Shown: positions 33,376 to 42,379, counted from the stretch's first letter. The stretch: 44,794 bases of DNA from Pseudomonadota bacterium (GCA_021780935.1 JAJXXT010000110.1:1-44794), one strand, 5' to 3'. Translations and numbers: made by a program. The notes: a model not told the origin generated them from the sequence alone.

Positions 33376-34335
33376 GGCGGCGCGCGCCAGGCGGTCGTTG
33401 ATCGCAGCTCCCAGACCGGCCGCGGGAATCGGCATGGCGGCCATGCCCACGAGGCCGCGCGCGGCGCCCTCCGCATCCAGAGTGCGCAGCCCCAGGAACA
33501 GGCGCGCGGCGGCCTCGACGAGGTCCTCCCGCGCGGAAAGCTGGAACACGGCGCCGGCGCCGGGAAGCGGCGGGCCGAAGGCGAGCAGCGCCTCCGCCTC
33601 CCCCACGGTCGCGGCGGCGAGGCGCAGCTTCAGGGCCGGCGCATAATGCGAGGCAAGCTGCCCCGGCGCGCGCGGGGTGGTGGTGGGCTCGCCATCGGGC
33701 GTGGCGGCTTCGGCGACGGGGCCGATCACCGCCTCGATCGCCTCGCGCGTGATGCCGCCATGGCGCAGCAGCGTGGGCGGGCCGGCGAGGTCGAGCACGG
33801 TGCTCTCGATGCCGACCGGACAGGGCCCGGAGTCGAGAATCGCGGCGACTCGCCCACCGAGTTCCGCCACAACGTGGTCGACACGAGTCGGACTGACGGC
33901 ACCCGACCGATTCGCCGAGGGTGCGGCGATCGCCTCGCCCACCGCGCCGAGCAGCGCCTGGGCGGCAGGAGCCGCGGGAACGCGGACGGCAAGCGTGGGC
34001 AGGCCGGCACCGGCGAGCAGCGAGACCGCGCAGCCCTCCCGTCGGGGCAGGACGAGGGTGAGCGGGCCGGGCCAGAATCGCGCGGCGAGCGCCTCGGCGG
34101 TGCTGTCCGCCACCACGTCGCGAAACGCGGACGTCGCCGATGAATAGTGACATATCAGAGGATTAAAGCGCGGCCTTCCCTTCGCTTCATAGATCCGCGC
34201 GACCGCCTCGCCATCCGCCGCGCGGGCACCGAGCCCATAGACCGTCTCGGTGCCGAAGGCGACCAGGGCGCCGTCGCGCAGCAGGGCGGCGGCGCGGGCG
34301 ATCCCGGCCGGATCGGGGGCAAGACACTCCGCCAT
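33364..34335 (-). CDS. L-threonylcarbamoyladenylate synthase (Sua5/TsaC type)
   Basis: 323 residues: a YrdC domain plus the Sua5 C-terminal domain, so long-form Sua5 rather than the short E. coli TsaC. The N-terminus has VAFGTETVYGLGARA and the K-x-R pair of AKGRPRFNPL (K52, R54) that binds the substrates. It makes threonylcarbamoyl-AMP for t6A at position 37 of ANN-decoding tRNAs. The start MAECLAPD at 34335 is 10 bases after the upstream cysQ-like gene and has no strong ribosome-binding site, suggesting coupling. Confidence 0.94.
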   Translation of the reverse strand: MAECLAPDPAGIARAAALLRDGALVAFGTETVYGLGARAADGEAVARIYEAKGRPRFNPLICHYSSATSAFRDVVADSTAEALAARFWPGPLTLVLPRREGCAVSLLAGAGLPTLAVRVPAAPAAQALLGAVGEAIAAPSANRSGAVSPTRVDHVVAELGGRVAAILDSGPCPVGIESTVLDLAGPPTLLRHGGITREAIEAVIGPVAEAATPDGEPTTTPRAPGQLASHYAPALKLRLAAATVGEAEALLAFGPPLPGAGAVFQLSAREDLVEAAARLFLGLRTLDAEGAARGLVGMAAMPIPAAGLGAAINDRLARAAAPR

Positions 34336-34345
34336 GCGCGGCGGC

Positions 34346-35122
34346 TCAGACCCGGCCGGTGCAGACAAAGCCAGGATTCTCCCAACCCGGCTTGCCGTAG
34401 CGCAGCGCGCCGCCGTCAAACAGGGCGAGATGGCCACCCGCGCCCTCCAGCATTGCCTGCGCCGCCGCGGTGTCCCACTCCATGGTGCGGCCGAAGCGCG
34501 GGTAGAGGTCGGCGCTGCCCTCCGCGACGCGACAGAATTTCAGGGCGCTGCCCATGTTGATGATCTCCGCCACGTGGCGCCCCTGGAGGAACGGCGCGAG
34601 GCGCGGGTCGTCGCTGTAATGGCGCGAGGCCACGACGACGATGCCCGAGGCGGGGGCCGCGCGGACGGCGATCGGGCTGGTGCCGGCGGCGTCGCGCCTC
34701 CAGGCGCCGCCCGCCGAGCCCTCGCGGCCGACGAAGCCGCCATAGACCGCGCCGGCCAGCGGCGCGCCGACGGCGCCGAGCACCGCGCGCCCCTCCTCCA
34801 CCAGGCCGATGCAGACCGCGAAGTCCTCGCGGCCCTTGGCGAACTCCCGTGTGCCGTCGAGCGGGTCGACCAGCCAGAAGCGAGGACCGGGCACGATGAC
34901 GCGGCCGCCGGCGACTTCCTCCTCCGCGATCACCGGAATCTCGGGTGTGGCGGCACGCAGGCCGGCGGTGATCAGCGCCTCGGCCGCGTGGTCGGCTTCC
35001 GTGACCGGGGTCTTGTCGTCCTTCGTGTGGGTGGCGAAGCCGCGGGCGCGGACGGCGAGAATGGCCTCGCCGGCCCGTGCCGCCAGCGTCATCGCCAGTT
35101 TCAGGAGTTCATCGTGCTGCAT
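34346..35122 (-). CDS. cysQ: 3'(2'),5'-bisphosphate nucleotidase (CysQ, inositol monophosphatase fold)
   Basis: 258 residues. Metal-binding motifs of the lithium-sensitive phosphatases are present: IAEEEVAGG (about 65-73), WLVDPLDGTREFAKGREDF (83-101) and TMEWDTAAAQAML near the C-terminus. CysQ recycles the 3'-phosphoadenosine 5'-phosphate left over from sulfate assimilation. The DPLDGTREF signature favours CysQ over inositol monophosphatase. It is divergent from the VC0807-like gene (138 bp apart) and precedes the Sua5 gene. Confidence 0.92.
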   Translation of the reverse strand: MQHDELLKLAMTLAARAGEAILAVRARGFATHTKDDKTPVTEADHAAEALITAGLRAATPEIPVIAEEEVAGGRVIVPGPRFWLVDPLDGTREFAKGREDFAVCIGLVEEGRAVLGAVGAPLAGAVYGGFVGREGSAGGAWRRDAAGTSPIAVRAAPASGIVVVASRHYSDDPRLAPFLQGRHVAEIINMGSALKFCRVAEGSADLYPRFGRTMEWDTAAAQAMLEGAGGHLALFDGGALRYGKPGWENPGFVCTGRV

Positions 35123-35260
35123 GCGCCGCTTATGGACGAACGGGGGGGGTTGGCCAAATTCGGGAATGATTTCGGCCCTGGACGCGTGGGCCGACCCCGG
35201 GTCGTGATCGGCGCGACACCGGCACTGGCGCATAACGGCCGCATCGGATAGGCCGCTCGC

Positions 35261-35905
35261 ATGCGCGGGTTGTTCACCGGGAAGCGGCTTCTCGTCGGGC
35301 TTGAAATCGGCTTCAATTTCCTCCTGCCCTACCTCGCCTACACGCTGGCCAAGCCGCATCTGGGCGAGGTGCGCGCGATCATGGCCGCCTCTGTCCCGCC
35401 CATCGTCTGGAGCCTGGTGGAGTTCGCGCGCCGCCGCCGGGTCGATGCGCTGTCGGTCATGGTGCTCGGCGGCATCGCCCTCTCGCTCGTGGCATTCGCC
35501 TTCGGCGGCTCGGCGAAGCTGCTGCTGCTGCGCGAATCCCTGGTGACGGGGCTGGTCGGGGTGATTTTCCTGGGCTCGGTGCCGGTCGGCCGGCCGCTGG
35601 TCTATGTGCTCGCCCGCGCCTCCGCCGCGCGCCGATCGGCAGAGGAGAGCAGCCATCTCGACGAGATCAAGGACACGCCGGGTTTCCGCCGGACCATGAC
35701 GGTCATGACCCTGGTCTGGGGAAGCGGCCTCGTCGCCGAGACCTGCCTGCGCGCGGTCCTGGTGTTCACGCTGCCGACGGGGCGGTTCCTGATCGTGAGC
35801 CCGATCGTCGGCTACGCCACCTACGGCCTGCTGATCCTGTGGACGCTGCTGTACGCGCGCGAGAAGCGTCGCCGCGCGGAGGCGCCGGCCCTGGAAACCC
35901 GATAA
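35261..35905 (+). CDS. VC0807-family membrane protein
   Basis: 214 residues with about six hydrophobic segments and short loops. EIGFNFLLPYLAYTLAKPHLGEVRAIMAASVPPIVWSLVEFARRRRVDALSVMVLGG, quoted here only in outline, matches a family of uncharacterised proteins named after Vibrio cholerae VC0807. Arg-rich loops after helices 2 and 4 suggest a cytoplasmic side. No function is known. It is a single gene between cysQ and pepA. Confidence 0.7.
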   Translation: MRGLFTGKRLLVGLEIGFNFLLPYLAYTLAKPHLGEVRAIMAASVPPIVWSLVEFARRRRVDALSVMVLGGIALSLVAFAFGGSAKLLLLRESLVTGLVGVIFLGSVPVGRPLVYVLARASAARRSAEESSHLDEIKDTPGFRRTMTVMTLVWGSGLVAETCLRAVLVFTLPTGRFLIVSPIVGYATYGLLILWTLLYAREKRRRAEAPALETR

Positions 35906-36032
35906 GCCGCGCGCGCCCGCGCCCGCGCGGATGATGTGCGCGGCGCGCGCCGCCAGCCTGCCCGTTTGGTGCCCCCTCTGGCTAATCACGATCGCGCTGC
36001 TAGTTTTCCACCCGACAAGCAGGAGAGAACGC

Positions 36033-37508
36033 ATGCCCGATTTCGTCTTCGCCAAGCCGGCCCTGCCCAAGAGCGGCGCGCTGGTGCTGCTGATCGCCGA
36101 GGGCGAGGCGCCGTGGGCGGCGGCCGACACGGCTGCCGGCGGCGGTATCGCGCGCGCGCTCAAGGCCGCTGAGTTCACCGGCAAGAAGGGCCAGACCTGC
36201 ACCATTCTCGCCCCCGCCATGCCCGGCGGCACCATCTCGCGCGTGGTCGCGGTTGGCGTCGGCAAGGGCAGCGACGTGTCACGGCTTGGCGCCGAGGAGG
36301 CCGGCGGCTCCGCCGCCGCCCTGGTGGCGCGCGATGAGCACGCGACCGTGGCGGCCCAGGGGCTCACGCCGGGCCTGGCGGCGGCGGTGGCGATGGGCAT
36401 GGCGCTGCGCGCCTGGCGCTTCGACCGTTACCGCACCAAGGAGAAGGACAGCGAGAAGCCGAAGCTCGCCCGCGTGACGGTGCTGACCGAGGACCTTGCC
36501 GCCGCGCGTGCCGCCCACGCGCCCCTTTCGGCCGTCGCCAATGGCGTGTTCCTGACCCGCGAGCTGGTGGCCGAGCCGCCCAATGTTCTCAACCCCGCGG
36601 AACTGGCGGAGCGCTGCCGCAAGCTGGAGGCGCTCGGCATCAAGGTCGAGGTGCTGGGCCCGAAGGAGATGAAGAAGCTCGGCTTCGGCGCGCTGCTCGG
36701 CGTGGCGCAGGGCAGCGCCAACGAGCCGCGCATGGTGGTGATGCACTGGAACGGCGCCGGTGGGCGCAAGGGCGACGCGCCGCCGCTGGCCTTCATCGGC
36801 AAGGGGGTCACCTTCGACACCGGCGGTATCTCCATCAAGCCCGCGGGCGGCATGGAGGACATGAAGTGGGACATGGCCGGCGCCGGCACCGTAGTCGGCC
36901 TGATGGCAGCCCTGGCCGGGCGCAAGGCGAAGGTGAACGCGGTGGGGCTGGTGGGCCTCGTCGAGAACATGCCCTCCGGCACCGCGCAGCGGCCGGGCGA
37001 CGTGGTCAAGACCGCCTCCGGCCAGACCGTGGAGGTGATCAACACCGACGCCGAGGGCCGGCTCGTGCTCGCCGACGTGCTCTGGTACTGCCAGGATCGT
37101 TTCGCGCCGCGCTTCATGATCGATCTCGCGACGCTGACCGGGGCGATCATCGTCGCACTGGGCCATGACTACGGCGGCATGTTCAGCAATGACGATGCTC
37201 TGGCGAAACAGATCCACGAAGCCGGCGAGGCGACCGGCGAGCGGATGTGGCGGATGCCGCTCGGCGAGGCCTATGACAAGCAGATCAAATCCGACATCGC
37301 CGACATGAAGAATGTGGGCGGGCGCGCGGGCGGGGCGATCACCGCCGCGCAGTTCGTGCAGCGCTTCGTCAACGGCAGGACCTGGGCGCATCTGGATATC
37401 GCCGGCATGGCCTGGAGCAGCAAGGACGCGCCCTGCGTGCCGAAGGGTGCGACCGCGTTCGGCGTGCGCCTGCTCGACCGCCTCGTCGCCGACCATTACG
37501 AGAAATAG
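36033..37508 (+). CDS. pepA: Leucyl aminopeptidase (M17)
   Basis: 491 residues, full-length PepA. After the variable N-terminal domain, the M17 catalytic core shows K257 and D262 in KGVTFDTGGISIKP (K269), D280 in MKWDMAGAG, and D339, E341, R343 in NTDAEGR, the two-metal site and bicarbonate-binding arginine. It trims N-terminal residues from peptides in the cytoplasm. The ATG at 36033 is chosen for the AGGAGAG sequence just upstream; an upstream in-frame start is less likely. A second M17 gene follows after 3 bases. Confidence 0.96.
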   Translation: MPDFVFAKPALPKSGALVLLIAEGEAPWAAADTAAGGGIARALKAAEFTGKKGQTCTILAPAMPGGTISRVVAVGVGKGSDVSRLGAEEAGGSAAALVARDEHATVAAQGLTPGLAAAVAMGMALRAWRFDRYRTKEKDSEKPKLARVTVLTEDLAAARAAHAPLSAVANGVFLTRELVAEPPNVLNPAELAERCRKLEALGIKVEVLGPKEMKKLGFGALLGVAQGSANEPRMVVMHWNGAGGRKGDAPPLAFIGKGVTFDTGGISIKPAGGMEDMKWDMAGAGTVVGLMAALAGRKAKVNAVGLVGLVENMPSGTAQRPGDVVKTASGQTVEVINTDAEGRLVLADVLWYCQDRFAPRFMIDLATLTGAIIVALGHDYGGMFSNDDALAKQIHEAGEATGERMWRMPLGEAYDKQIKSDIADMKNVGGRAGGAITAAQFVQRFVNGRTWAHLDIAGMAWSSKDAPCVPKGATAFGVRLLDRLVADHYEK

Positions 37509-37511
37509 CGG

Positions 37512-38867
37512 TTGGCGCGGTTTTCGCGGGTCGCCATCCGGACAGTGGCGTTCGCACCCGAGGGCGTGCCGCTGGCGGAAGTCTCGCGCCAGCCGGACGC
37601 GCCGTTCGAGGACGGGTTTCGCGACGGGCGGCGGCATCTGAGCGGGCCGATCGGCGAATGTGGCGCAGCCCTTGGCAGTGTGGCGCATGCGGCGATCGAC
37701 GTGCGCGGGCTGCCGCCGAGGGAGGCGGTTGAGCTCGCCCGTCGTGTCGTGGAGCGGAGCTGGCGCTGGCAGGCGATGCGGCGCGAGCGCGAGACGGTGC
37801 TGGCCAAGCTCGACGTCATCAGCGACGCGCCGGCGCTGTTCGAGGCGGCGTGGATGCCGGTCGCCGCGGCATTGGCCGGGCAGGATTTCTGCCGCGAGAT
37901 GGTGGCGCTGCCGGCCAACATCCTGACGCCCGAGAGCTTCGCCGAGCGGCTCGCGGTGCTGGCGGGGCTCGGCATCGGCGTCGAGGTGCTGGGCCGCGGT
38001 GACCTGCGCCGCGCGGGCCTGCGCGGGCTGCTGGCGGTGGGCCGGGCCAGCATGCATCCGCCGCGCCTGGTGGCACTCACCTGGCCGGGCGATGGTGCGC
38101 CCGGCCGCGGCGAGCATGGGCACGGTGGCGCGCCGCTGGCGTTTGTCGGCAAGGGCATCACCTTCGACACCGGCGGCATTTCCATCAAGCCGGCGGAGGG
38201 GATGGAGGCGATGCGCGGCGACATGGCGGGGGCCGCTGCCTGCGCCGGGGCCGTGATGGCGATGGCGCTGCGACGCTCCCCCTGCCCCGCCGTGGCGGTG
38301 CTGGCGCTGGCCGAGAACGCGGTGGGGGGCGATGCCTGGCGGCCCGCCGACGTCATCGCGATGGCCGACGGCACCGAGGTCGAGATCGTCGATACGGATG
38401 CAGAAGGACGCATCGCGCTCGCCGACGCGCTGGTCTGGACGCGCCGGCGGTTTTCGCCGCGCCTGATGGTGGACGCGGCAACACTGACCGGCAGCATCGT
38501 GACCGCACTCGGGCACCACCGCGCCGGCCTGTTCTGCGACGACGATACGCTGTCGCAACGCCTGCTCGCGGCCGGGAGCGCGACCGGCGAGGCGCTGTGG
38601 CGCATGCCGATGGGCGGTGGCTATGGCGATGCGCTGCGGTCGGAGATCGCCGATCTGCGCCAATGCTCGCCGGAGCGGATGCAGCCCGACGCCTGCCATG
38701 CCGCGACCTTCCTGCGGCATTTCGTGGGCGACGTGCCCTGGGCGCATCTCGATATCGCCGGTGTGGAGGCGCACGACGAGGCGGATGCGGACCACGCCGC
38801 GGGCCCGAGCGGGTTCGGCGTGCGCCTGCTCGACGCGCTGGCCGCGGGATATGAGGCGGATGGCTGA
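37512..38867 (+). CDS. Second leucyl aminopeptidase family protein (M17)
   Basis: 451 residues from a TTG start, 3 bases after pepA. The M17 catalytic core is kept: K214 and D219 in KGITFDTGGISIKP (K226), D237 in MRGDMAGAA, and D296, E298, R300 in DTDAEGR, so the enzyme is probably active. The N-terminal domain is shorter and diverged, and the segment near 390 differs from PepA (DLRQCSPERMQPDA where PepA has the GGRAGG stretch), which may change specificity or oligomerisation. It is an ancient paralogue rather than a recent duplicate. Its 3' end overlaps holC by 8 bases. Confidence 0.85.
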   Translation: MARFSRVAIRTVAFAPEGVPLAEVSRQPDAPFEDGFRDGRRHLSGPIGECGAALGSVAHAAIDVRGLPPREAVELARRVVERSWRWQAMRRERETVLAKLDVISDAPALFEAAWMPVAAALAGQDFCREMVALPANILTPESFAERLAVLAGLGIGVEVLGRGDLRRAGLRGLLAVGRASMHPPRLVALTWPGDGAPGRGEHGHGGAPLAFVGKGITFDTGGISIKPAEGMEAMRGDMAGAAACAGAVMAMALRRSPCPAVAVLALAENAVGGDAWRPADVIAMADGTEVEIVDTDAEGRIALADALVWTRRRFSPRLMVDAATLTGSIVTALGHHRAGLFCDDDTLSQRLLAAGSATGEALWRMPMGGGYGDALRSEIADLRQCSPERMQPDACHAATFLRHFVGDVPWAHLDIAGVEAHDEADADHAAGPSGFGVRLLDALAAGYEADG

Positions 38868-39318
38868 GATCGGCTTCTATCACCTGACGCGCACGACGGC
38901 CGAGCAGGCGCTGCCGCCCCTGCTCGCGCGCACGCTGGCGGCCGGCGAGCGCGCGGTGGTGTGCGTGGGATCGCCGGAGCGACTGGCGGCGCTGGATGCG
39001 GCGCTGTGGCTGGTCGCGGAACCGGACTGGCTGCCGCACGGCACGCCGCGAACGGGCGAGGCCGATCTGCAGCCGATCTGGCTGACCACCGACGATCCCG
39101 GACCGGCCGGCGCCCCGAACGGCGCGCGCTTCCTGTTCCTCCTCGACGGGGCGGTGACGGCCAGGCTCGACGCGTTCAGCCGCGTGTTCGACCTGTTCGA
39201 CGGCGCGGATGACGCGGCGGTGGTGGCGGCGCGGGGCCGCTGGACGGCGGCGAAGGAGGCCGGCCACGCGCTGGCCTACTGGCAGCAGGCCCCGCGTGGC
39301 TGGGAGCGGAAAGCCTAG
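38860..39318 (+). CDS. holC: DNA polymerase III chi subunit
   Basis: 152 residues: GFYHLTRTTAEQALPPLLARTLAAGERAVV in outline at the N-terminus, and a later LFLLDGAVTARLDAFSRVFDLFDG stretch, as in HolC. Chi links the clamp loader to SSB. The ATG at 38860 overlaps the preceding aminopeptidase gene by 8 bases, the pepA-holC arrangement common in proteobacteria. It ends 4 bases into the 3' end of the convergent PhzF gene. Confidence 0.93.
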   Translation: MAEIGFYHLTRTTAEQALPPLLARTLAAGERAVVCVGSPERLAALDAALWLVAEPDWLPHGTPRTGEADLQPIWLTTDDPGPAGAPNGARFLFLLDGAVTARLDAFSRVFDLFDGADDAAVVAARGRWTAAKEAGHALAYWQQAPRGWERKA

Positions 39319-40244
39319 CGGCCGAGCGTGAGCGTACCGCGCATCACCGGCACGCAGTTTCCGCCGATGCGGGTTTCGGTGACGACACCATGACGCTTGT
39401 GCACCGTGGCCGTGAGCAGGCTGGGCCGGCCCATCTCCTCGCCCTGGATGATCGCGTAGCGCTGCTCGGCATCCGATGCCGGCACAAGGTCGGTGAGCAG
39501 GGCTGCGAGGGCGGCACCGGCGCTGCCGGTCGCGGGATCCTCGGCGATGCCGTGCAGCGGGGAGAACATGCGCGCACGCAGCGCGCCGGGGCCGCGCTCG
39601 GCATCGCGGATGTAGAGCATGATCGCATCGGTGCCGAGCGGCAGCAGGTCGCGGGCGAACAGGTCGGCGCGCGGCGAGGCGCGGGACAGGGCCGCGCGGT
39701 CCGCGAGTTCGACGCACAGGAAGGGCAGGCCGACCGAGGCGACCTCCGGTTGATGCGATACCGTCACGATCGCGCCGGCGGCGAGACCGAGGCAGGCGGC
39801 GGCCGCCTCGGGTGCGAGCCTGGCGCCGCGCGTGAGCCCGACGGGGGCGGTGAGCTCGGCACCGGTGACCTGGCCGGACTCGCGGAGGATACGCACTTGC
39901 ACCAGGCCCGCCTGTTCCTCGAAGCGCAGCACCTCACCCGCGGGGCGGCCAAACAGGCTGCCCATGCTCGCCACCGCGTAGCCTGTGCCGACATTGGGAT
40001 GGCCGGCGAAGGGCAGCTCCGCGCGGGGCGTGAAGATACGCACCTCGGCGGTGTTGGCGGCATCGCGCGGTGGCAGCACGAAGGTGGTCTCGGAATAGTT
40101 GAACTCACGCGCGATGATCTGCATCGCCGCCCTGTCGAGGCCGCGCGCATCGGGGATCACCGCCAGCGGGTTGCCGCCGAAACGTTGCGCGGTGAAAACG
40201 TCGAGGGTGAGATAGGCGATCTCGTTGATGCCGGAGGCGCTCAT
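39315..40244 (-). CDS. PhzF family isomerase/epimerase
   Basis: 309 residues from [17 protein letters not shown], with two similar alpha/beta domains. The catalytic glutamate is E52 in [12 protein letters not shown], and family signatures are [10 protein letters not shown] (81-90) and the later [15 protein letters not shown]. Cofactor-free PhzF proteins isomerise small substrates; only those in phenazine clusters make phenazines, and none is visible here. GAGG lies 8 bases before this start. An alternative ATG at 40262 overlaps the LysE stop (ATGA). Co-transcribed with the LysE gene. Confidence 0.9.
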   Translation of the reverse strand: MSASGINEIAYLTLDVFTAQRFGGNPLAVIPDARGLDRAAMQIIAREFNYSETTFVLPPRDAANTAEVRIFTPRAELPFAGHPNVGTGYAVASMGSLFGRPAGEVLRFEEQAGLVQVRILRESGQVTGAELTAPVGLTRGARLAPEAAAACLGLAAGAIVTVSHQPEVASVGLPFLCVELADRAALSRASPRADLFARDLLPLGTDAIMLYIRDAERGPGALRARMFSPLHGIAEDPATGSAGAALAALLTDLVPASDAEQRYAIIQGEEMGRPSLLTATVHKRHGVVTETRIGGNCVPVMRGTLTLGR

Positions 40245-40258
40245 GCGGGAAACCTCGC

Positions 40259-40921
40259 TCATGTCAGGAACTCGGGGATCAGCGGCAGCAGCGAGACGAC
40301 GAGCAGCACCGCCATGGCGACGCTGAAGACGCGATAGCGCCGTCCCGCGAGATAGCGGCCGAGCGCGTGGCCGGCGGCGGCCCAGCTGCCCACGACGGGA
40401 AGGGTCACGCCGAGGAACACCAGGGCTATGATCAGCGCTGACAGCCAGACCCGGCCCGACAAGGCATGGGTCGCGACGACGGTGATGGCGATCATCCATG
40501 CCTTGGGGTTCACCCACTGGAACAGCGCGGCCTGGACGAAGGTGAACGGGCGAGCGGCGGCGGCGGTGTCCTCGGACGGTGCGGCGCTGCGCGCGATCGC
40601 CCAGGCGAGCCAGAGCATCCAGACCATGCTGGCCAGCGCCAGCACCCGGCGCAGCACCGGTGCCGCGATGAACACCGCGCCGAGCCCGAGCCCGACCAGC
40701 AGCAACATGATCGAGAACCCGACCGCGACACCGCCGATATGCGGCACGGTGCGGCGCAGGCCGAAGCGCGCGGCGGAGGCGGTGACCATGACGTTGTTGG
40801 GGCCGGGGGTCGCCGACATGACGAGGGCGAACAACAGCAGCCCCGCGAAACCCGCGTTCATGGCCCGGCCCGCCATGGCCCGGCCCGCCATGGCCCGGCC
40901 CGCCATGGCCCGGCCCGCCAT
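40259..40921 (-). CDS. LysE/RhtB-family exporter with repeated N-terminus
   Basis: 220 residues as read from the ATG at 40921, which has GGAG 7 bases upstream. The first 20 residues are four copies of MAGRA, then the normal LysE start MNAGFAGLLLFALVMSATPGPNNVMV. The protein has six hydrophobic segments and the ATPGPNN motif of amino-acid efflux carriers. Initiation at 40861 would give the standard 200-residue form. It overlaps the PhzF gene by 4 bases or precedes it by 14 and is divergent from a MocR regulator, which probably controls it. Confidence 0.85.
   Translation of the reverse strand: MAGRAMAGRAMAGRAMAGRAMNAGFAGLLLFALVMSATPGPNNVMVTASAARFGLRRTVPHIGGVAVGFSIMLLLVGLGLGAVFIAAPVLRRVLALASMVWMLWLAWAIARSAAPSEDTAAAARPFTFVQAALFQWVNPKAWMIAITVVATHALSGRVWLSALIIALVFLGVTLPVVGSWAAAGHALGRYLAGRRYRVFSVAMAVLLVVSLLPLIPEFLT
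40862..40921 (-). repeat. 15-bp tandem repeat encoding (MAGRA)4 at the LysE start
   Basis: Four identical units of ATGGCGGGCCGGGCC on the minus strand, each beginning with an in-frame ATG and ending just before the canonical start ATG at 40859-40861. The unit is five codons, so loss or gain of copies would keep the reading frame but alter the N-terminus and the number of possible start codons. Confidence 0.9.
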
Positions 40922-40967
40922 GGCCGAACTCCGGGTCGGGATGGCGGTTGCGGTGCGGCCCTGGGCA

Positions 40968-41005
40968 TGATAACGTTACTGGTAGATGACATGAAAACTG
41001 ATAAC
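40968..41005. promoter_or_regulatory. TGATAAC direct repeats, candidate MocR operator
   Basis: TGATAAC occurs at 40968-40974 and 40999-41005, exactly 31 bp apart (about three helical turns), in an AT-rich patch within otherwise GC-rich sequence between the divergent LysE and MocR genes. MocR-type regulators such as GabR bind direct repeats with roughly this spacing. The second copy falls at codons 3-5 of the regulator as annotated, allowing autoregulation. Confidence 0.45.
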
Positions 41006-42376
41006 AGCCCTGAGCGCGTCGCGCAATCCCTGCGCCGCCGCGCCACCCTCCTGCCGCCGGGCGCAGCCCTTCCCTCGGTGCGCGCGCTGATGCGCGAGAT
41101 GGGAGTCGGGCCGGCGACGGTGCAGCAGGCGCTGCACGCCCTGGCGCGCGAGGGCGTGGTGGAGGCTTTCCCCGGCCGCGGCACCTTCGTCGCGGCGGCA
41201 ACCACCGCGACGACCAGCGGCGACACGCTGTGGCAGACGCTCGCACTCGGCCCGGCGCGGGCCGGGGCGGCGGATGCGCTGGCGCTGGCCGAGGTGCCAC
41301 CGGCCGGAACCTACCCGCTCAACGTCGGCTATCTGCCGCCGGAGCTGCGCGCGACCTCGTTGCTCAACGTCGCCGCCAGCCGGGCGCTGCGTCAGCCGGG
41401 CATCTGGGACCGGGTGCCCGGCACCGGGCTGCCGGCGCTGCGCCGCTGGTTCGCCGGCGCGATCGGCTGCCCCGAGCACGAGGTGATCGTTTGTCCCGGC
41501 ACGCAGCCGGCGCTGGCCGCGGCGTTCCAGGGCCTGGCGGGGCCGGGCAGCACGGTGCTGGTGGAGAGCCCGACCTATCTCGGCGCGCTGCTCGCCGCCC
41601 GTGCCGCGGGCCTGGTGCCAGTGCCGGTGCCGACCGACGGCGAGGGCATCCGGCCGGAACCGCTGGAGGCGGCGCTGCGCGAGAGCGGCGCGCGCCTGCT
41701 CTACCTGCAGCCGACCCATGCCAACCCCACGGGCGCCTCGCTGGCGCCCGCGCGTCGCGCCGCGGTGATGGAGCTGGCGCACCGCTACGGGCTGTTCATC
41801 CTGGAGGATGACTGGGCGCGGGATTTCGGTTTCGACGGCGGGCTGCCGCCGCTGGCCGCCGACGATCCCGAGGGGCATGTGATCCTGCTGCGCTCGCTGA
41901 CCAAATGCGCCTCACCCGGGCTGCGCGTCGGCGCCCTGCGGGTGCGCGGCGCCGCGTTCGAGCGGCTGCGCGCGGCGCGCGTGGCGGTGGATTTCTTTGT
42001 CCCGGCCCTGCTGCAGGAGGCGGCGCTGAACCTGCTGACGGCGCCAAGCTGGCCGCGGCATCTGCGGCGGCTGCACGCGGCCCTGCGGGCGCGGCGCGAC
42101 GCGCTGGCGGTGGCGTTGCGCGCCCGCCTCGGCGAGGCCTGCCTCGATGCCCTGCCCTCGGGCGGGCTGCATCTCTGGCTGCGGCTGCCGCGCGAGGCGG
42201 ATGACGAGGCGGTGGCGCGGGCGGCGGCGCGCCGCCAGGTGCTGGTGAGCCCCGGGCGCGCCTGGTTTCCGGCCGAGGCCACGGAGCCGCGGCTGCGCCT
42301 CAGCTTCGCCGCGGTGGATCCGGCCGGCGCGACAGACATCGCCGACCGGATCGCCGCCGCCGTGCGGGAGGCATAG
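40991..42376 (+). CDS. MocR-type regulator (GntR HTH fused to aminotransferase domain)
   Basis: 461 residues. The N-terminal winged helix (about 6-68: ALPSVRALMREMGVGPATVQQALHALAREGVV) is GntR-like. The rest is a fold-type I aminotransferase domain with NPTG in PTHANPTG (242-248), EDDW (272-275) replacing the usual EDDY, and the PLP lysine K305 in SLTKCASPGLRVGAL. Such regulators sense pyridoxal phosphate or amino compounds. The start at 40991 is a choice between it and an in-frame ATG at 40967. It is divergent from the LysE-PhzF pair, the likely target. Confidence 0.9.
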   Translation: MKTDNSPERVAQSLRRRATLLPPGAALPSVRALMREMGVGPATVQQALHALAREGVVEAFPGRGTFVAAATTATTSGDTLWQTLALGPARAGAADALALAEVPPAGTYPLNVGYLPPELRATSLLNVAASRALRQPGIWDRVPGTGLPALRRWFAGAIGCPEHEVIVCPGTQPALAAAFQGLAGPGSTVLVESPTYLGALLAARAAGLVPVPVPTDGEGIRPEPLEAALRESGARLLYLQPTHANPTGASLAPARRAAVMELAHRYGLFILEDDWARDFGFDGGLPPLAADDPEGHVILLRSLTKCASPGLRVGALRVRGAAFERLRAARVAVDFFVPALLQEAALNLLTAPSWPRHLRRLHAALRARRDALAVALRARLGEACLDALPSGGLHLWLRLPREADDEAVARAAARRQVLVSPGRAWFPAEATEPRLRLSFAAVDPAGATDIADRIAAAVREA

Positions 42377-42379
42377 GGC

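Noticed and set aside
31808..34153. 781-residue frame covering the FAD oxidase and most of the Sua5 gene
   Set aside because: The upstream part is an out-of-frame reading of the Sua5 gene; the enzyme's own N-terminus begins at 33310.
34346..36400. 684-residue minus-strand frame extending cysQ across 35.1-36.4 kb
   Set aside because: It is antisense to the VC0807-like and pepA genes and only the last 258 codons look like a protein family.
36279..38795. 838-residue minus-strand open frame antisense to both aminopeptidases
   Set aside because: GC-rich codon bias keeps the antisense frame open; the His/Arg-rich translation has no domain, while the sense strand encodes conserved enzymes.
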